Positions 24,537-33,539 are shown, counted from the stretch's first letter. The stretch is DNA of 64,000 bases from Oscillospiraceae bacterium (GCA_015064445.1 SVSE01000007.1:31828-95827), one strand, 5' to 3'. Notes: generated from the letters alone by a model not told the origin. Program-made: numbers and translations.

Positions 24537-25508
24537 ATGGCATTTTTCAAAAATAAGCTTTTTAAGCTTGTAATCGCAATTGTGTTACTTTTTGCAATGG
24601 TTTTGCCACTTGCATCGTGTGACCTTTTGTTCGATCTTCTTAGAATGGCGGAGGATCCTGAGGAGGAGTCCTACGAAATTCCAGAGGGCACAGCAGAGTT
24701 CCACTTTATCGACATCGGACAGGGTGACTCAATACTTATTATGGTAGATGGCAAGGCGATTCTTATTGATACAGGCGTTAGCGCTGAAAAGGAAAATCTT
24801 GATGCGTACCTTGATTCTTGTGGAGTAACCGAGCTTGAATATTTTATCGCAACTCACCCAGACTCTGACCACATAGGCGCAGCTGCTCATGTTGTTGAAA
24901 ACTATAAAATCAATAACATTATCCTTTCCCCAAAGGAGCATACAACCAAGACCTATGAGAAGTTTATAACAGCAATTGAAACAAAGATTGATAACGGAGA
25001 GATTCTCGAAGAGAATGTTTCCTTGGCAGACGGAGATTTGATAGGCTCAAGCGTTTATGTTGGAGAGCTTGAAATGAAAATCCTCGGTCCTGTTGATCCA
25101 GATGAATTCAGCAAGAGCGATAATAATAACCCAAGCGTTGTAATTATGGCAAGATGGGGCAATAACAAGGTTCTTTTGACTGGTGACGCAGAGAAGGAGG
25201 CTGAGCTTCAGCTTGTTGAAGAATACGGAAATCAGCTCAAATGCGATGTTCTTAAGGTTGGACACCATGGCTCACACTCATCAACACACCCAGCCGACCC
25301 TGATGACGGAATTGTGTATGGCTTCTTGCACTATGTTCAGCCAACAATGGCAGTTATCTCCTGTGGCGAGGGGAATGATTATGGTCATCCACATAAGGAA
25401 ACAATGGATGAGCTTGCAGAATACGAGGTAGAGGTGCTTCGTACCGACCTGCTCGGCTCAATCGTGCTCGTTTCTGACGGAACAAATATCACTCAAAAGG
25501 CAAATTAA
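24537..25508 (+). CDS. Lipoprotein with ComEC/Rec2-type metallo-beta-lactamase fold
   Basis: This encodes a 323-residue protein with a signal segment ending in a lipobox (PLASC, Cys near residue 29), then a metallo-beta-lactamase domain. The order of motifs is FIDIGQGDSILIMVDGKAILIDTG, the metal-binding THPDSDHIGA, LLTGDAEKEAE, and VLKVGHHGSHSST. These match the extracellular C-terminal domain of ComEC, which is thought to act on DNA during uptake. Here the domain is free-standing and lipid-anchored outside the cell. It may be a secreted nuclease or phosphodiesterase; the substrate is uncertain. It has its own promoter and terminator. Confidence 0.88.
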   Translation: MAFFKNKLFKLVIAIVLLFAMVLPLASCDLLFDLLRMAEDPEEESYEIPEGTAEFHFIDIGQGDSILIMVDGKAILIDTGVSAEKENLDAYLDSCGVTELEYFIATHPDSDHIGAAAHVVENYKINNIILSPKEHTTKTYEKFITAIETKIDNGEILEENVSLADGDLIGSSVYVGELEMKILGPVDPDEFSKSDNNNPSVVIMARWGNNKVLLTGDAEKEAELQLVEEYGNQLKCDVLKVGHHGSHSSTHPADPDDGIVYGFLHYVQPTMAVISCGEGNDYGHPHKETMDELAEYEVEVLRTDLLGSIVLVSDGTNITQKAN

Positions 25509-25587
25509 AAAAGAAGACACAGGCAAGGGTGAATATTCTTAAGGACAGTTTTTTGAAATTCATTAAAATACGTTACCTGTCAATAGG

Positions 25588-25627
25588 AAAAGGACGAAGA
25601 ATTATGAAAATTCCTCGTCCTTTTTTC
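25588..25627 (+). terminator. Terminator after the ComEC-like lipoprotein gene
   Basis: AAAGGACGAAGAAT and ATTCCTCGTCCTTT pair with one mismatch, followed by a T-run. Confidence 0.85.
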
Positions 25628-25636
25628 TTAACAAAC

Positions 25637-25666
25637 ACAGCTTCTGCGTTCACAGAAGCTGTTTTG
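25637..25666. terminator. Second terminator-like hairpin
   Basis: ACAGCTTCTG and CAGAAGCTGT form a perfect 10-bp stem around CGTTCA, followed by TTTT. Confidence 0.65.
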
Positions 25667-25892
25667 TCGATATACCTCACTTTATTCGGCTCGATATATT
25701 TGCCCTATGGCGCAAATTCGATATAATCTCCCTTTCGGTCGATTTCGATATGATATTCGCCTTATTTCTCGTGCGAAGCACATATCGAGTCCGTGAGGAC
25801 ATATCGAGCACGAAGTGCATATCGTTCGCCGTAGGCGAATATCGATGCGTTGTGTCATTAAGGGAACAACGCTAAGTCCTGTGTCTTTTTTA

Positions 25893-26648
25893 TTAGGTTT
25901 TTGCGAGTCCAAGCATCCACGAGGTGGGAAGAGCCTTTGATAGCACCCTGTAAAATTTATAAAAGCCCTTTGGAGTGTAAACAGCTCTACCTTTCTTTGA
26001 TGCCTTGATGGCTCCGAGTGCGGTTTTTGTTGGATTGCAACGAGGAAGCTTGTCAAACGCCTTGGAGCTTCCGTTATCAAGACCGGCAACAGCCAAAAAT
26101 TCCGTTTCCATAGGTCCTGGGCAAAGCGCAGTAACATTGATTTTCCTCTTTTTAAGCTCATAGCGAAGCCCTCTTGAAAAGCTCATAACATAAGCCTTCG
26201 TTGAGGAATATACAGTCAAGTTTGCATTTGGAACAAATGAGGCAATAGAGCAGGAGTTTATTATTTTCGCCCCTGCCGACATATAAGGAAGTGCAATTGT
26301 CGTAATCTCTGTAAGAGAGCGCACATTTAGCTCAATCATATTGCCTTGCGCTATGTAATCTGCACCTTCAAGCGCACCATATACACCTGCACCAGCATTG
26401 TTGATAAGAAATCTTATATCGGGCGACTCGTTTTTCAAAAGCTCGCAAAGACAAGTCATGCTTTCTCTTGTGGTAATATCTAAAGGAATGCACCTTGTTG
26501 GAATTTTACCATAAAGAGCGCTAATTTCCTTTAGCCTTTCCTCTCGCCTTGCGATAATCCATATCTCGTCAAGCGCTTCATTTTGTAAGCCCTTGAAGAA
26601 TTCTACTCCAAGTCCACTTGAAGCGCCCGTAATAATGGCAATTTTCAT
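25893..26648 (-). CDS. Short-chain dehydrogenase/reductase (SDR family)
   Basis: This 251-residue classical SDR has a TGASSGLG cofactor loop (residues 7-14), an NNAGAG motif (about 85), a catalytic Ser within INSCSIASF and the YSSTKAYV Tyr-Lys pair near residue 149. It reduces a carbonyl or oxidises an alcohol using NAD(P)H; the substrate is not evident. It lies 10 bases downstream of the esterase gene and should share its transcript. Its 3' end coincides with the edge of the palindromic element. Confidence 0.9.
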   Translation of the reverse strand: MKIAIITGASSGLGVEFFKGLQNEALDEIWIIARREERLKEISALYGKIPTRCIPLDITTRESMTCLCELLKNESPDIRFLINNAGAGVYGALEGADYIAQGNMIELNVRSLTEITTIALPYMSAGAKIINSCSIASFVPNANLTVYSSTKAYVMSFSRGLRYELKKRKINVTALCPGPMETEFLAVAGLDNGSSKAFDKLPRCNPTKTALGAIKASKKGRAVYTPKGFYKFYRVLSKALPTSWMLGLAKT

Positions 26649-26658
26649 ACCTTACCTC

Positions 26659-27432
26659 TTAAAATCCCAAGTTTTTCAAGAAAATCACAGCATTCTTGGA
26701 CCAACAGCTAATGTCGTTTCTGTCAGAGGCAAGACCAAGACCGTGACATCCGTCAGGATAAATGTGAAGCTCAAAGTACACCTTGTTCTTTGCAAGCGCA
26801 TCAGCAAGCATAAGTGAGTTTTCAACAGGAACAGCACCGTCGTTTGCAGTGTGCCAAATAAAGCAAGGTGGAGTGTTTGGTGTTACATTCACCTCGTTTG
26901 AAAACATATGTACAAGATACATATCGTCCTTTTCCTCGCCAAGAAGGTTTTGGCGTGAGCCCATATGTGTAAATGGCTCAGTAAAGGTAACAACAGGATA
27001 GCAGGGCATAAATGCATCAGGGCGAGCACTAAGCTCATCTATTTCATCTGCCTTTGGATAAGCCTCAAAATCATAGAGAGTTGCAGAGGTACAGCAAAGG
27101 TGTCCACCTGCACTAAATCCAAGTGTTGCAACCTTTTCGTAACCCATAGAGCGTAAGGTTCTAATAGCACGTTGAACATCGGAAAGAGGAGCGAATTTGT
27201 TACATTTTGCTACATTATAGTCAAGCACAAATGCATTGATGCCACCGTCATTGAACATTTTTGCAATAGGCTCTCCCTCGTGTCCTGCCTTGCCACCGTA
27301 TCCGCCACCAGGAATTACAATAACGGCAGTTTTTGTGTCATTTACCTCGTAAGGAACGATGAATGGACGAAATTCGTTATTTGTGTCTGCAATGTAAGGA
27401 GGATTTTCCCAAAGATAGATTTTATTTTCCAT
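26659..27432 (-). CDS. Alpha/beta hydrolase, BD-FAE/acetyl-xylan esterase-like
   Basis: This 257-residue cytoplasmic hydrolase has an oxyanion-hole motif PGGGYGGKAGHEGE, the nucleophile elbow GFSAGGHLC (Ser near residue 111), the Asp in WHTANDGAVPVEN and the catalytic His in YPDGCHGLGL. It resembles the family of sugar-ester deacetylases (acetyl-xylan or feruloyl esterases). ATG 27432 with GAGAGG upstream gives a normal start (MENKIYLW); the 48-residue ORF-track extension is AT-rich noncoding sequence. It heads a two-gene unit with the SDR. No signal peptide is present, so the substrate must be imported oligosaccharide. Confidence 0.87.
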   Translation of the reverse strand: MENKIYLWENPPYIADTNNEFRPFIVPYEVNDTKTAVIVIPGGGYGGKAGHEGEPIAKMFNDGGINAFVLDYNVAKCNKFAPLSDVQRAIRTLRSMGYEKVATLGFSAGGHLCCTSATLYDFEAYPKADEIDELSARPDAFMPCYPVVTFTEPFTHMGSRQNLLGEEKDDMYLVHMFSNEVNVTPNTPPCFIWHTANDGAVPVENSLMLADALAKNKVYFELHIYPDGCHGLGLASDRNDISCWSKNAVIFLKNLGF

Positions 27433-27569
27433 AATAAACCTCTCAAAAAGTATAGTGCGAGCATAGCTCATACCTATATTACCACAAAAAAGCGTATAAG
27501 TGTATATTTTTTGCAAAAAAAGAGAATATATTTTTTGAAAAAATTTTACCTCTTTTTTGAAAAATGCTA

Positions 27570-27598
27570 TTGACAAAACAATTTTGCTGTGATATTAT
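27570..27598 (+). promoter_or_regulatory. Promoter for tRNA-Lys
   Basis: TTGACA, 17-base spacer, extended TGA-TATTAT, ending 22 bases before the mature tRNA. Confidence 0.85.
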
Positions 27599-27620
27599 GT
27601 ATAGGCATAAATAAAAGTAC

Positions 27621-27696
27621 GCCCTTGTAGCTCAGACGGTAGAGCACTTGACTTTTAATCAAGGTGTCCGGAGTTCGAATCTCCGCAAGAGCACCA
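27621..27696 (+). tRNA. tRNA-Lys(UUU)
   Basis: The cloverleaf is complete with an encoded CCA. The anticodon stem-loop CTTGA-CTTTTAA-TCAAG presents TTT, and the T stem CGGAG/CTCCG holds TTCGAAT. The acceptor stem GCCCTTG/CAAGAGC has a C-A mismatch at the third pair (C3 against A70), where a U-A or C-G pair would be expected. It has its own promoter and terminator and stands alone. Confidence 0.95.
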
Positions 27697-27698
27697 TA

Positions 27699-27727
27699 AA
27701 AAAGACACTCAATCGAGTGTCTTTTTT
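27699..27727 (+). terminator. Terminator after tRNA-Lys
   Basis: AAAGACACTC and GAGTGTCTTT form a 10-bp stem around AATC, followed by T residues. Confidence 0.92.
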
Positions 27728-27865
27728 CATTTTATAAGCTAACCTTTTCGAAAGCTTGCTTGACAAAATACACAAAAAAGCAAGCCTTATTTTTACCGAA
27801 AATCAAGCAACTTTGTGCAACTTTTACAAAAAGCCCCTGCTAAGCTTCCATTTTATTCAAAACAC

Positions 27866-27894
27866 TTGAAAAAAACGCCCCCGTGTGATAAAAT
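27866..27894 (+). promoter_or_regulatory. Promoter for secreted paralogue 1
   Basis: TTGAAA, 17-base spacer, extended TGA-TAAAAT. Between the tRNA terminator (27727) and this promoter I see no gene, only AT-rich sequence. Confidence 0.75.
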
Positions 27895-27929
27895 ATAAGC
27901 GTAAAATTATCAAAGGAGATAAAACAAAA

Positions 27930-30419
27930 ATGAAGAAATTTTTATCAATACTTCTCGTTATTGCAATGGTCGCTTCACTTGTTGCTATGCTTATAGTTCC
28001 AACATCTGCATCTACACCAAGCAGTACACGAAAGGTAACAGCAGATGATGCTTATGTCACCGTTTCTCACGAGGGTGGGGGCGCAGCAAATAAGGATGCT
28101 CTTATTGACGGAGTAATTCCAGAATCAGAGAGTATTTATACAGTTGGAGGCGTGTCTTGGTTCCCAGCTGCTTCTGGAGATTATGCTACTATTCATCTTA
28201 ATGATCAGATTTCTATTAGCGAGCTCAAGCTTTATGGAACAGGTAACTATTCGAAGATTACTGTACAAATTTTCGATACTGCAGGTACAAAGACCTTCGA
28301 AAAGGATTTGTGGCTTCAGGGTGCAGGTACCATTGAAACTCATGCTATCATAGAGGCTAATACAAGCATTTACGAGGCAAGAACAATCAAAATCATAGGT
28401 AGCTCACTAAAGTGGGACGACGGAAGAACCGATAAGGTTTCTGAGCTTGAAATCACAGGACATTTCCACGATTTTGGGGACCCAACAGCTGAGGTTGCTC
28501 CATCTTGTGGAATAGATGGTTCGGCAACATATTCTTGTAGTGAATGTAGTGTTACAAAGATTGAAAAAATAGAAAAAACCAATGCTCACATTTGGTCTAC
28601 AACCGCAACAGAAACACTTACACCAGCTGCCGATAGAGAAGGTATTTTGCAGTACAAGTGTACGGTTAATAATTGCCCAGCTTATAAGGAAGAAAAACTT
28701 CCTTGCCTAGGACATAATACCACTTGCACAAGAGTTGAGGCTGATTGTGAAAACGACGGTTCGGTTACATATGTTTGTAACGACGACGGATGCGATTATG
28801 AGCTTTCTTATGTTCTTGACAAGCTTAACCATATTCCTAGCACAACATCCACCGTTCATCAGAAGGCTACAATTTGGTGTAATGAAATTCTTGCTTATGA
28901 ATGCACAAGACCTGAATGCGATGGCGCAAAGCTTGTTGAAACACCAAACTCAATGCTTGAAAATCCCGACGATGCAGTAATTCGTCTCGGAAACGATAAC
29001 ATTGATAGTATTACAGAGGACGATACTAATGCAAACGGAACAGTTAGTGCTAATAGAAATAAGGATTGCTTGTTCGATAGAATAATCGAAACCAGCTATT
29101 GGAAACCAACTAACTTTTGGAGTGGCGTTGCAGGATCCAAGCTCATTATTGAGTTTGATAAGGAGTACTTGTTCTTAGATGCAAAAATTCATGTTTCGGA
29201 CAACTACAACGACATAAAAATCCAATTTTTCAATGCAGAAGATGAAGCTGTTGGTTTGGAGTTTAACGCTCCTATAAACAATGGCCAAAACTTTGATTCA
29301 GTTGATTTGACTGGTAACACTAAAAACCAATTCATCAAAAAGATTGTTATCACTGTTGTTAATGCTAAAAATCCTACAGCAACACAGTTTACTGAATTTG
29401 TAATCAATGCTCATGGCTGTAAGTACGAGCAGGCTGATAGAGAAAACATCAACACAGTACCTGCAGAATGTAAAACTACTTTTGATGGTCTTTGCCGTCT
29501 TTGCGACATACATGCTACCGGTGTCGTTGAATATAACCACACATTTGAAAAGGAAACAGGCACAGAGCTTGATAAGATTTATTCAGATAGAGAGAACGAT
29601 ATTCCTGTAACCTGTTATCAAGATGGTATAGGATACAAGCATTGTACAGTTTGCCAGGCTGATGTGGATACATATACACCAGCAACTGGAGTTCATGATT
29701 TTGAAAATGGAGAGCCAGTATACGACAAGGATTCAGCACCAGACTGTGGCAATCCTGGTACAGGTCATAAAAAATGCGCTACACCTGGTTGTACAGCTGT
29801 AAGCGAGGATTGCGATTTCCCAGCAACAGGCGCGCACAGCAAGTGGAATTGGAAGGTTATCGAGGGCGAAGAGCCAGACTATACACATACAGGCTTGAAG
29901 GGCTATTTCTGTGGCGTTTGTGGATATCAAGACACAAGCAAGGAAAATCAAGTAGCTGATATGACCAAGCTCAATGCTGTATCTACAAAGGACTGGTCAG
30001 TCAGATATACCGATTTCGTATCTCCAAGAGCAACATTTAAGCTTTCAAAGAAAAACATTGAGGCAATCGAGGACGAATTCGATGTAAAGATCTTTGGCGT
30101 TGTTCAAAAGGGCGAGGCAACAAAGGAAATTCAGGTTTATGGCGAGGGCGCAACTGGTAAGGTTGGTAGCGATGGAACATTCTCACTCGTTGTAAAGGGC
30201 GCTTCCTACACAGATGAATATAAGTTCAGCGTAAGAGTAGAAATCACCTGCAAGGCTGACAATACAAAGGCTGAAAACACTGTTACCTCAAAGAACATCA
30301 CAACTGCACCAGACGGAACTGTTTCTGCAAAGGATGTTGCTACATACCTTATCGCACCAAACAGAGTAGATGAGCTTGATGCTGAGCTCAAGAAGTTCTT
30401 CGAGAAAATCGCAGAATAA
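27930..30419 (+). CDS. Large secreted Cys-rich protein, paralogue 1 (discoidin-like domains, Cys-pair repeats)
   Basis: This 829-residue protein has a signal peptide (MKKFLSILLVIAMVASLVA..., cleavage near residue 28). Residues about 30-180 and 350-500 look like discoidin/F5-8C-type beta-sandwiches (TIHLNDQISISELKLYG; KLIIEFDKEYLFLDAKIHVSDNY). Between and after them are repeats built as H-x(n)-C-x(n)-G-x(n)-C-x2-C, for example CSECS, CTVNNC and CGVCGY. The last 150 residues (WSVRYTDFVSPRATFKLS to VSAKDVATYLIAPNRV) are nearly the same in the next gene. There is no sortase or dockerin motif. ATG 27930 with AAAGGAG is preferred. The function is unknown; binding of cell-surface or dietary glycans is a guess. 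Confidence 0.8.
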   Translation: MKKFLSILLVIAMVASLVAMLIVPTSASTPSSTRKVTADDAYVTVSHEGGGAANKDALIDGVIPESESIYTVGGVSWFPAASGDYATIHLNDQISISELKLYGTGNYSKITVQIFDTAGTKTFEKDLWLQGAGTIETHAIIEANTSIYEARTIKIIGSSLKWDDGRTDKVSELEITGHFHDFGDPTAEVAPSCGIDGSATYSCSECSVTKIEKIEKTNAHIWSTTATETLTPAADREGILQYKCTVNNCPAYKEEKLPCLGHNTTCTRVEADCENDGSVTYVCNDDGCDYELSYVLDKLNHIPSTTSTVHQKATIWCNEILAYECTRPECDGAKLVETPNSMLENPDDAVIRLGNDNIDSITEDDTNANGTVSANRNKDCLFDRIIETSYWKPTNFWSGVAGSKLIIEFDKEYLFLDAKIHVSDNYNDIKIQFFNAEDEAVGLEFNAPINNGQNFDSVDLTGNTKNQFIKKIVITVVNAKNPTATQFTEFVINAHGCKYEQADRENINTVPAECKTTFDGLCRLCDIHATGVVEYNHTFEKETGTELDKIYSDRENDIPVTCYQDGIGYKHCTVCQADVDTYTPATGVHDFENGEPVYDKDSAPDCGNPGTGHKKCATPGCTAVSEDCDFPATGAHSKWNWKVIEGEEPDYTHTGLKGYFCGVCGYQDTSKENQVADMTKLNAVSTKDWSVRYTDFVSPRATFKLSKKNIEAIEDEFDVKIFGVVQKGEATKEIQVYGEGATGKVGSDGTFSLVVKGASYTDEYKFSVRVEITCKADNTKAENTVTSKNITTAPDGTVSAKDVATYLIAPNRVDELDAELKKFFEKIAE

Positions 30420-30429
30420 TTCAAAAATA

Positions 30430-30457
30430 AAAAAGAGTGCTTCGGCACTCTTTTTTT
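30430..30457 (+). terminator. Terminator between the two paralogues
   Basis: AAAGAGTGC and GCACTCTTT form a stem around TTCG, followed by a seven-T run. Confidence 0.92.
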
Positions 30458-30495
30458 GTTTTCTTTATTTCAAAGCGCTTTATTATATAAAAGAC

Positions 30496-30524
30496 TTGAT
30501 TTTTTTCGCGCATTATGTTAAAAT
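30496..30524 (+). promoter_or_regulatory. Promoter for secreted paralogue 2
   Basis: TTGATT, 17-base spacer, extended TGT-TAAAAT. Each paralogue therefore has its own promoter and terminator. Confidence 0.75.
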
Positions 30525-30565
30525 GTATGTGTGAAAATTTTTCTTTTATCAAGGAGATAAACAAA

Positions 30566-33004
30566 ATGAAGAGAATTTTATCAATAATTCTTGCAGTTTT
30601 GATGCTTATCCCTCTTTGCGTGCTTGGTATCAGCGCAGAGGGCGAGGGGGCAAATCAAAACGCAACCTGTACAGTAGGAGCAAAGAATATTGCAAACGAG
30701 GCGTCTGTCGGTTATGTCGGCGCACACTTCTGGGCAATCGACGGTGCGAAGCTCGTTGACAATAATAAGGAGCACCTTGCACACAGCCCGGTTTATGATT
30801 TTAGCTACACATTCAAATTCGGTAGCCTTAAAACTATTTCCTCGGTAGTTGCTCTTGTTAATGGCGAGGGACATTGCTCATCCTGTGGTTATGCACACAC
30901 AGCAGATGCTGGAAACTCTGTAAGAGGCGTTTCTATTAAGCTTTCTGACGATACAGGAAAAATCGTATATGAGAGTGATGTTATAAATCTTTATGACGAT
31001 ACAGACCCAGAAAACATTGTATTGGGAACTGAGGCAAAGTTTGAGTTCGATGCCATTGCAGTTTCTACAGTTGAGATTTTCGTTAAGACTCCATCTTGGG
31101 GTGGTGCATATTTCCGTGAGGTTGAAATCTTCCAAGAAATAGGCGAGCACGCATGGGTTGCAGACGCTGAAAATACTGTTCCATCAAGCTGTGAAGCAGC
31201 AGGAGTAGATGCATTCAAGTGCGCTTGTGGCGCTACAAAAGAAATTCAGACAAACCAGCATACAGTAGAGGAGTGGACAACAATCCTCGCTCCTACAACT
31301 ACTGCATCAGGTATTGCTCAGGGCGAGTGTACTGTTCCTGGTTGTGGTGGTAAGGCAGCAAAGGAGCTTCCAAGACTTTCCTTGACTGACAACCAAAATA
31401 AGCTCAATCTCAACAATATATCGGTATCTGAAAATCCTTACAACATTCAGGATTATCTTACAGAGAACCATCCAGACTATAAAAAAGACTTTAACAACAA
31501 TATGTACATTCCTAATGTAGATAGAAATCCTGAAGCGCTTTTCGATAATATTATCGACACAGGCACTAACTTCTGGTGTGGAACAGCCTTTAGAATAAGA
31601 AAAATTTTGGTATATGATGATCCTGCTACAGAAGAGGATGAGACTCAGTTCGATATAGTAAAGCCAGACGATCCTGAAACCCCTGATAAGGATGAAACTG
31701 AGTATGCATATGACACCTATTACAGCACACTCACAATTGATTTCGATCAATCTTATATTCTTACTCAAGCAGAGCTCTATGTATATTCAAACTGGAACTA
31801 CTTCACAATTGAGTTCAAGGGCGCTGATGGTAACGCGATAAAGTCAATCACTAAGACCAACTTCGAAACAAGTGGTTGCCAAAGATTGATATTTACAGGT
31901 GATGTTTATGGCGAAAGCATAAAGTCCATTGTTATAACCGTTACAGGCTCTAAATGGGAAGGTGGTAAGGGTCTTGCCTTTACCGAAATGAAGCTTTCTG
32001 CTCACGAATGCGAATTCTTGCCTGAGGATATCGCAAACGGAACAACAGAAAATTGTGTAACAACATTTAGTGGTACCTGCTTGCGTTGCAAGTCAGCTCG
32101 TACCGACGCAAAGATCGTTTCTCATACATGGGAAAAGGATGAAACTGATCCAACACAGGATAAGATCGTTCAAACACTTACCGAGGTTACCTGCTATGGA
32201 AACGGTAAGGTTGAAAAGCATTGTACCGTTTGTGACCAGAATATTGCTCTCGTTGTACCTGCAACAGAGGCTCATGTTTGGGGAGAAACAAAGTACGATA
32301 AGGAAAATGTAACATATAAGCCAACCTGTGGCGATGTAGGTCTTGGCTATGAAAGATGCACCAATGAGGGATGCACAGCAACAAGCGAAATCCATACCGT
32401 TCCACCACAGGGCGAGCACAACTATAAGTGGACAGAGAAGGTAGGCTTTGAGGCTGACTATACTCACGATGGCGTTAAGGCATTTACCTGTGCTGTATGC
32501 TCACAAATCGACGAGTCAAAGGGAACACAGGTTTCTCCTATGCTTGACTCCAAGAAGCTTGTTTCAGCAAGAGAATGGAGCATTAGATACACCGACTTCG
32601 TATCTCCAAGAGCAACATTTAAGATTTCTATGGGAACAATTAACCAAATAGAGCTTGATGGCTTTAGTGTTAAGGTGTTCGGCGTTGTTCAAAAGGGCGA
32701 GGAAACACGAGAGGTTCAGGTTTACGGAGATGGCGCAAGAGGCTTGATTCGTAAGGACGGAACATTCTCACTCGTTGTAAAGAACGCACAGTATAGCGAC
32801 GATTATAAGTTCAGTGTAAGAGTTGAAATTACATGCATCGCTGATAGCACAGCATCAACAGGCGTTGCACCATCAAGAAACCTTTCAACCGCTGGTGACG
32901 GACAGGTTTCTGCAAAGGATATTGCAACATATTATCTTGCTCCAAATAGAGCAGATAGCCTTGATGAGCATGTTAAGGCTTTGTATGAGCAGATTGCTAA
33001 ATAA
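30566..33004 (+). CDS. Large secreted Cys-rich protein, paralogue 2
   Basis: This 812-residue protein has a signal peptide (MKRILSIILAVLMLIPLCVLGISA). Its layout parallels the preceding gene: an N-terminal beta-rich domain, Cys-pair repeats (CKCACGATKE-like and CTVPGCGG), a second discoidin-like region (YYSTLTIDFDQSYILTQAELYVYSNW), more Cys-pair repeats (CTVCDQN, CTNEGC, CAVCSQ) and the shared C-terminal domain (WSIRYTDFVSPRATFKIS to SAKDIATYYLAPNRA). An acidic insert rich in Asp, Pro and Glu near residues 365-390 is specific to this copy. The pair probably arose by tandem duplication, with the C-terminus under the strongest constraint. ATG 30566 with AAGGAG is the chosen start. Confidence 0.8.
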   Translation: MKRILSIILAVLMLIPLCVLGISAEGEGANQNATCTVGAKNIANEASVGYVGAHFWAIDGAKLVDNNKEHLAHSPVYDFSYTFKFGSLKTISSVVALVNGEGHCSSCGYAHTADAGNSVRGVSIKLSDDTGKIVYESDVINLYDDTDPENIVLGTEAKFEFDAIAVSTVEIFVKTPSWGGAYFREVEIFQEIGEHAWVADAENTVPSSCEAAGVDAFKCACGATKEIQTNQHTVEEWTTILAPTTTASGIAQGECTVPGCGGKAAKELPRLSLTDNQNKLNLNNISVSENPYNIQDYLTENHPDYKKDFNNNMYIPNVDRNPEALFDNIIDTGTNFWCGTAFRIRKILVYDDPATEEDETQFDIVKPDDPETPDKDETEYAYDTYYSTLTIDFDQSYILTQAELYVYSNWNYFTIEFKGADGNAIKSITKTNFETSGCQRLIFTGDVYGESIKSIVITVTGSKWEGGKGLAFTEMKLSAHECEFLPEDIANGTTENCVTTFSGTCLRCKSARTDAKIVSHTWEKDETDPTQDKIVQTLTEVTCYGNGKVEKHCTVCDQNIALVVPATEAHVWGETKYDKENVTYKPTCGDVGLGYERCTNEGCTATSEIHTVPPQGEHNYKWTEKVGFEADYTHDGVKAFTCAVCSQIDESKGTQVSPMLDSKKLVSAREWSIRYTDFVSPRATFKISMGTINQIELDGFSVKVFGVVQKGEETREVQVYGDGARGLIRKDGTFSLVVKNAQYSDDYKFSVRVEITCIADSTASTGVAPSRNLSTAGDGQVSAKDIATYYLAPNRADSLDEHVKALYEQIAK

Positions 33005-33010
33005 ATAAAG

Positions 33011-33038
33011 AAAAGAGAGTGAATTTCACTCTCTTTTT
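33011..33038. terminator. Terminator between paralogue 2 and rnhA (convergent)
   Basis: AAAGAGAGTG and CACTCTCTTT form a 10-bp stem with an AATTT loop and a T-run. Confidence 0.9.
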
Positions 33039-33041
33039 GTT

Positions 33042-33482
33042 TTATATTGCGTGCGCATCGGCTTGTGCTTGCGCCTCTGTGTCGCATCTTTCGTTATATG
33101 GATGACCTGCGTGTCCCTTAACCCATACATATTCTATTTCGTGCCTTTCAACCTCATTTAAGAGAATTTCCCAAAGGTCAGGATTTAGAGCAGGGGACTT
33201 GTCAGCCTTTTTCCACCCCTTATCTCTCCAAGAGATAGCCCAACCGTTTTGAAGCGCATCAAGGGCATATTTTGAGTCGGAGGTAAGAATGACCTTGCAG
33301 GGCTCCTTGAGTGCCCTTAACGCCTCTATAATGGCTGTAAGCTCCATTCTATTGTTAGTTGTGTTGCTCTCGCCACCACTTATAACCTTTTCGCGCCCAT
33401 TGTAAACAAGAATGGCACACCAGCCACCAGGACCAGGATTGCATTTGCAAGAGCCATCTGTGTATATTTCTACCTGTTTCAT
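33042..33482 (-). CDS. rnhA: Ribonuclease HI
   Basis: The 146-residue product has the bacterial RNase H1 fold and length. The catalytic DEDD residues are visible: Asp in YTDGSC near residue 8, Glu in [12 protein letters not shown], Asp in [10 protein letters not shown] and Asp in [13 protein letters not shown]. It cleaves RNA in RNA-DNA hybrids. It has the basic-protrusion segment typical of the E. coli-type enzyme ([14 protein letters not shown]-like). The start has AAGGAAAAT upstream, and the gene is monocistronic and divergent from rpsF. Confidence 0.96.
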   Translation of the reverse strand: MKQVEIYTDGSCKCNPGPGGWCAILVYNGREKVISGGESNTTNNRMELTAIIEALRALKEPCKVILTSDSKYALDALQNGWAISWRDKGWKKADKSPALNPDLWEILLNEVERHEIEYVWVKGHAGHPYNERCDTEAQAQADAHAI

Positions 33483-33539
33483 TTGTATTTTCCTTATAAA
33501 AATCGTATCTTGGCAATCGCTTTGCCAAACGTTAAGACA

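Larger units (their letters stand above)
25509..25892. repeat. Noncoding palindrome-rich element with flanking AAGACACAGG inverted repeats
   Basis: A-rich sequence plus AAGACACAGG near the left edge recurs inverted as CCTGTGTCTT near the right edge. The interior contains four TCGATAT motifs in the left half and four ATATCG motifs in the right half, the latter alternating with short perfect hairpins: GTGC-gaa-GCAC, GTCC-gtga-GGAC, GCAC-gaa-GTGC and TTCGCC-gta-GGCGAA. GATATTCGCC at about 25752 also pairs with GGCGAATATC at about 25833. Two terminator hairpins lie at the left end. ORFs called here translate the palindromes and are not credible genes. Confidence 0.75.

Noticed and set aside
25669-25850. 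Regular short repeats that resemble a CRISPR array
   Set aside because: The repeated motif is only 6-8 bases, switches orientation halfway, and the intervening sequences are small palindromes rather than unique spacers; no cas gene is near.
25682-26161. 159-residue minus-strand ORF and 65-residue plus-strand ORF at 25529-25726
   Set aside because: They translate the palindromic element and overlap the SDR gene or its terminators; no start signals or protein-like composition.
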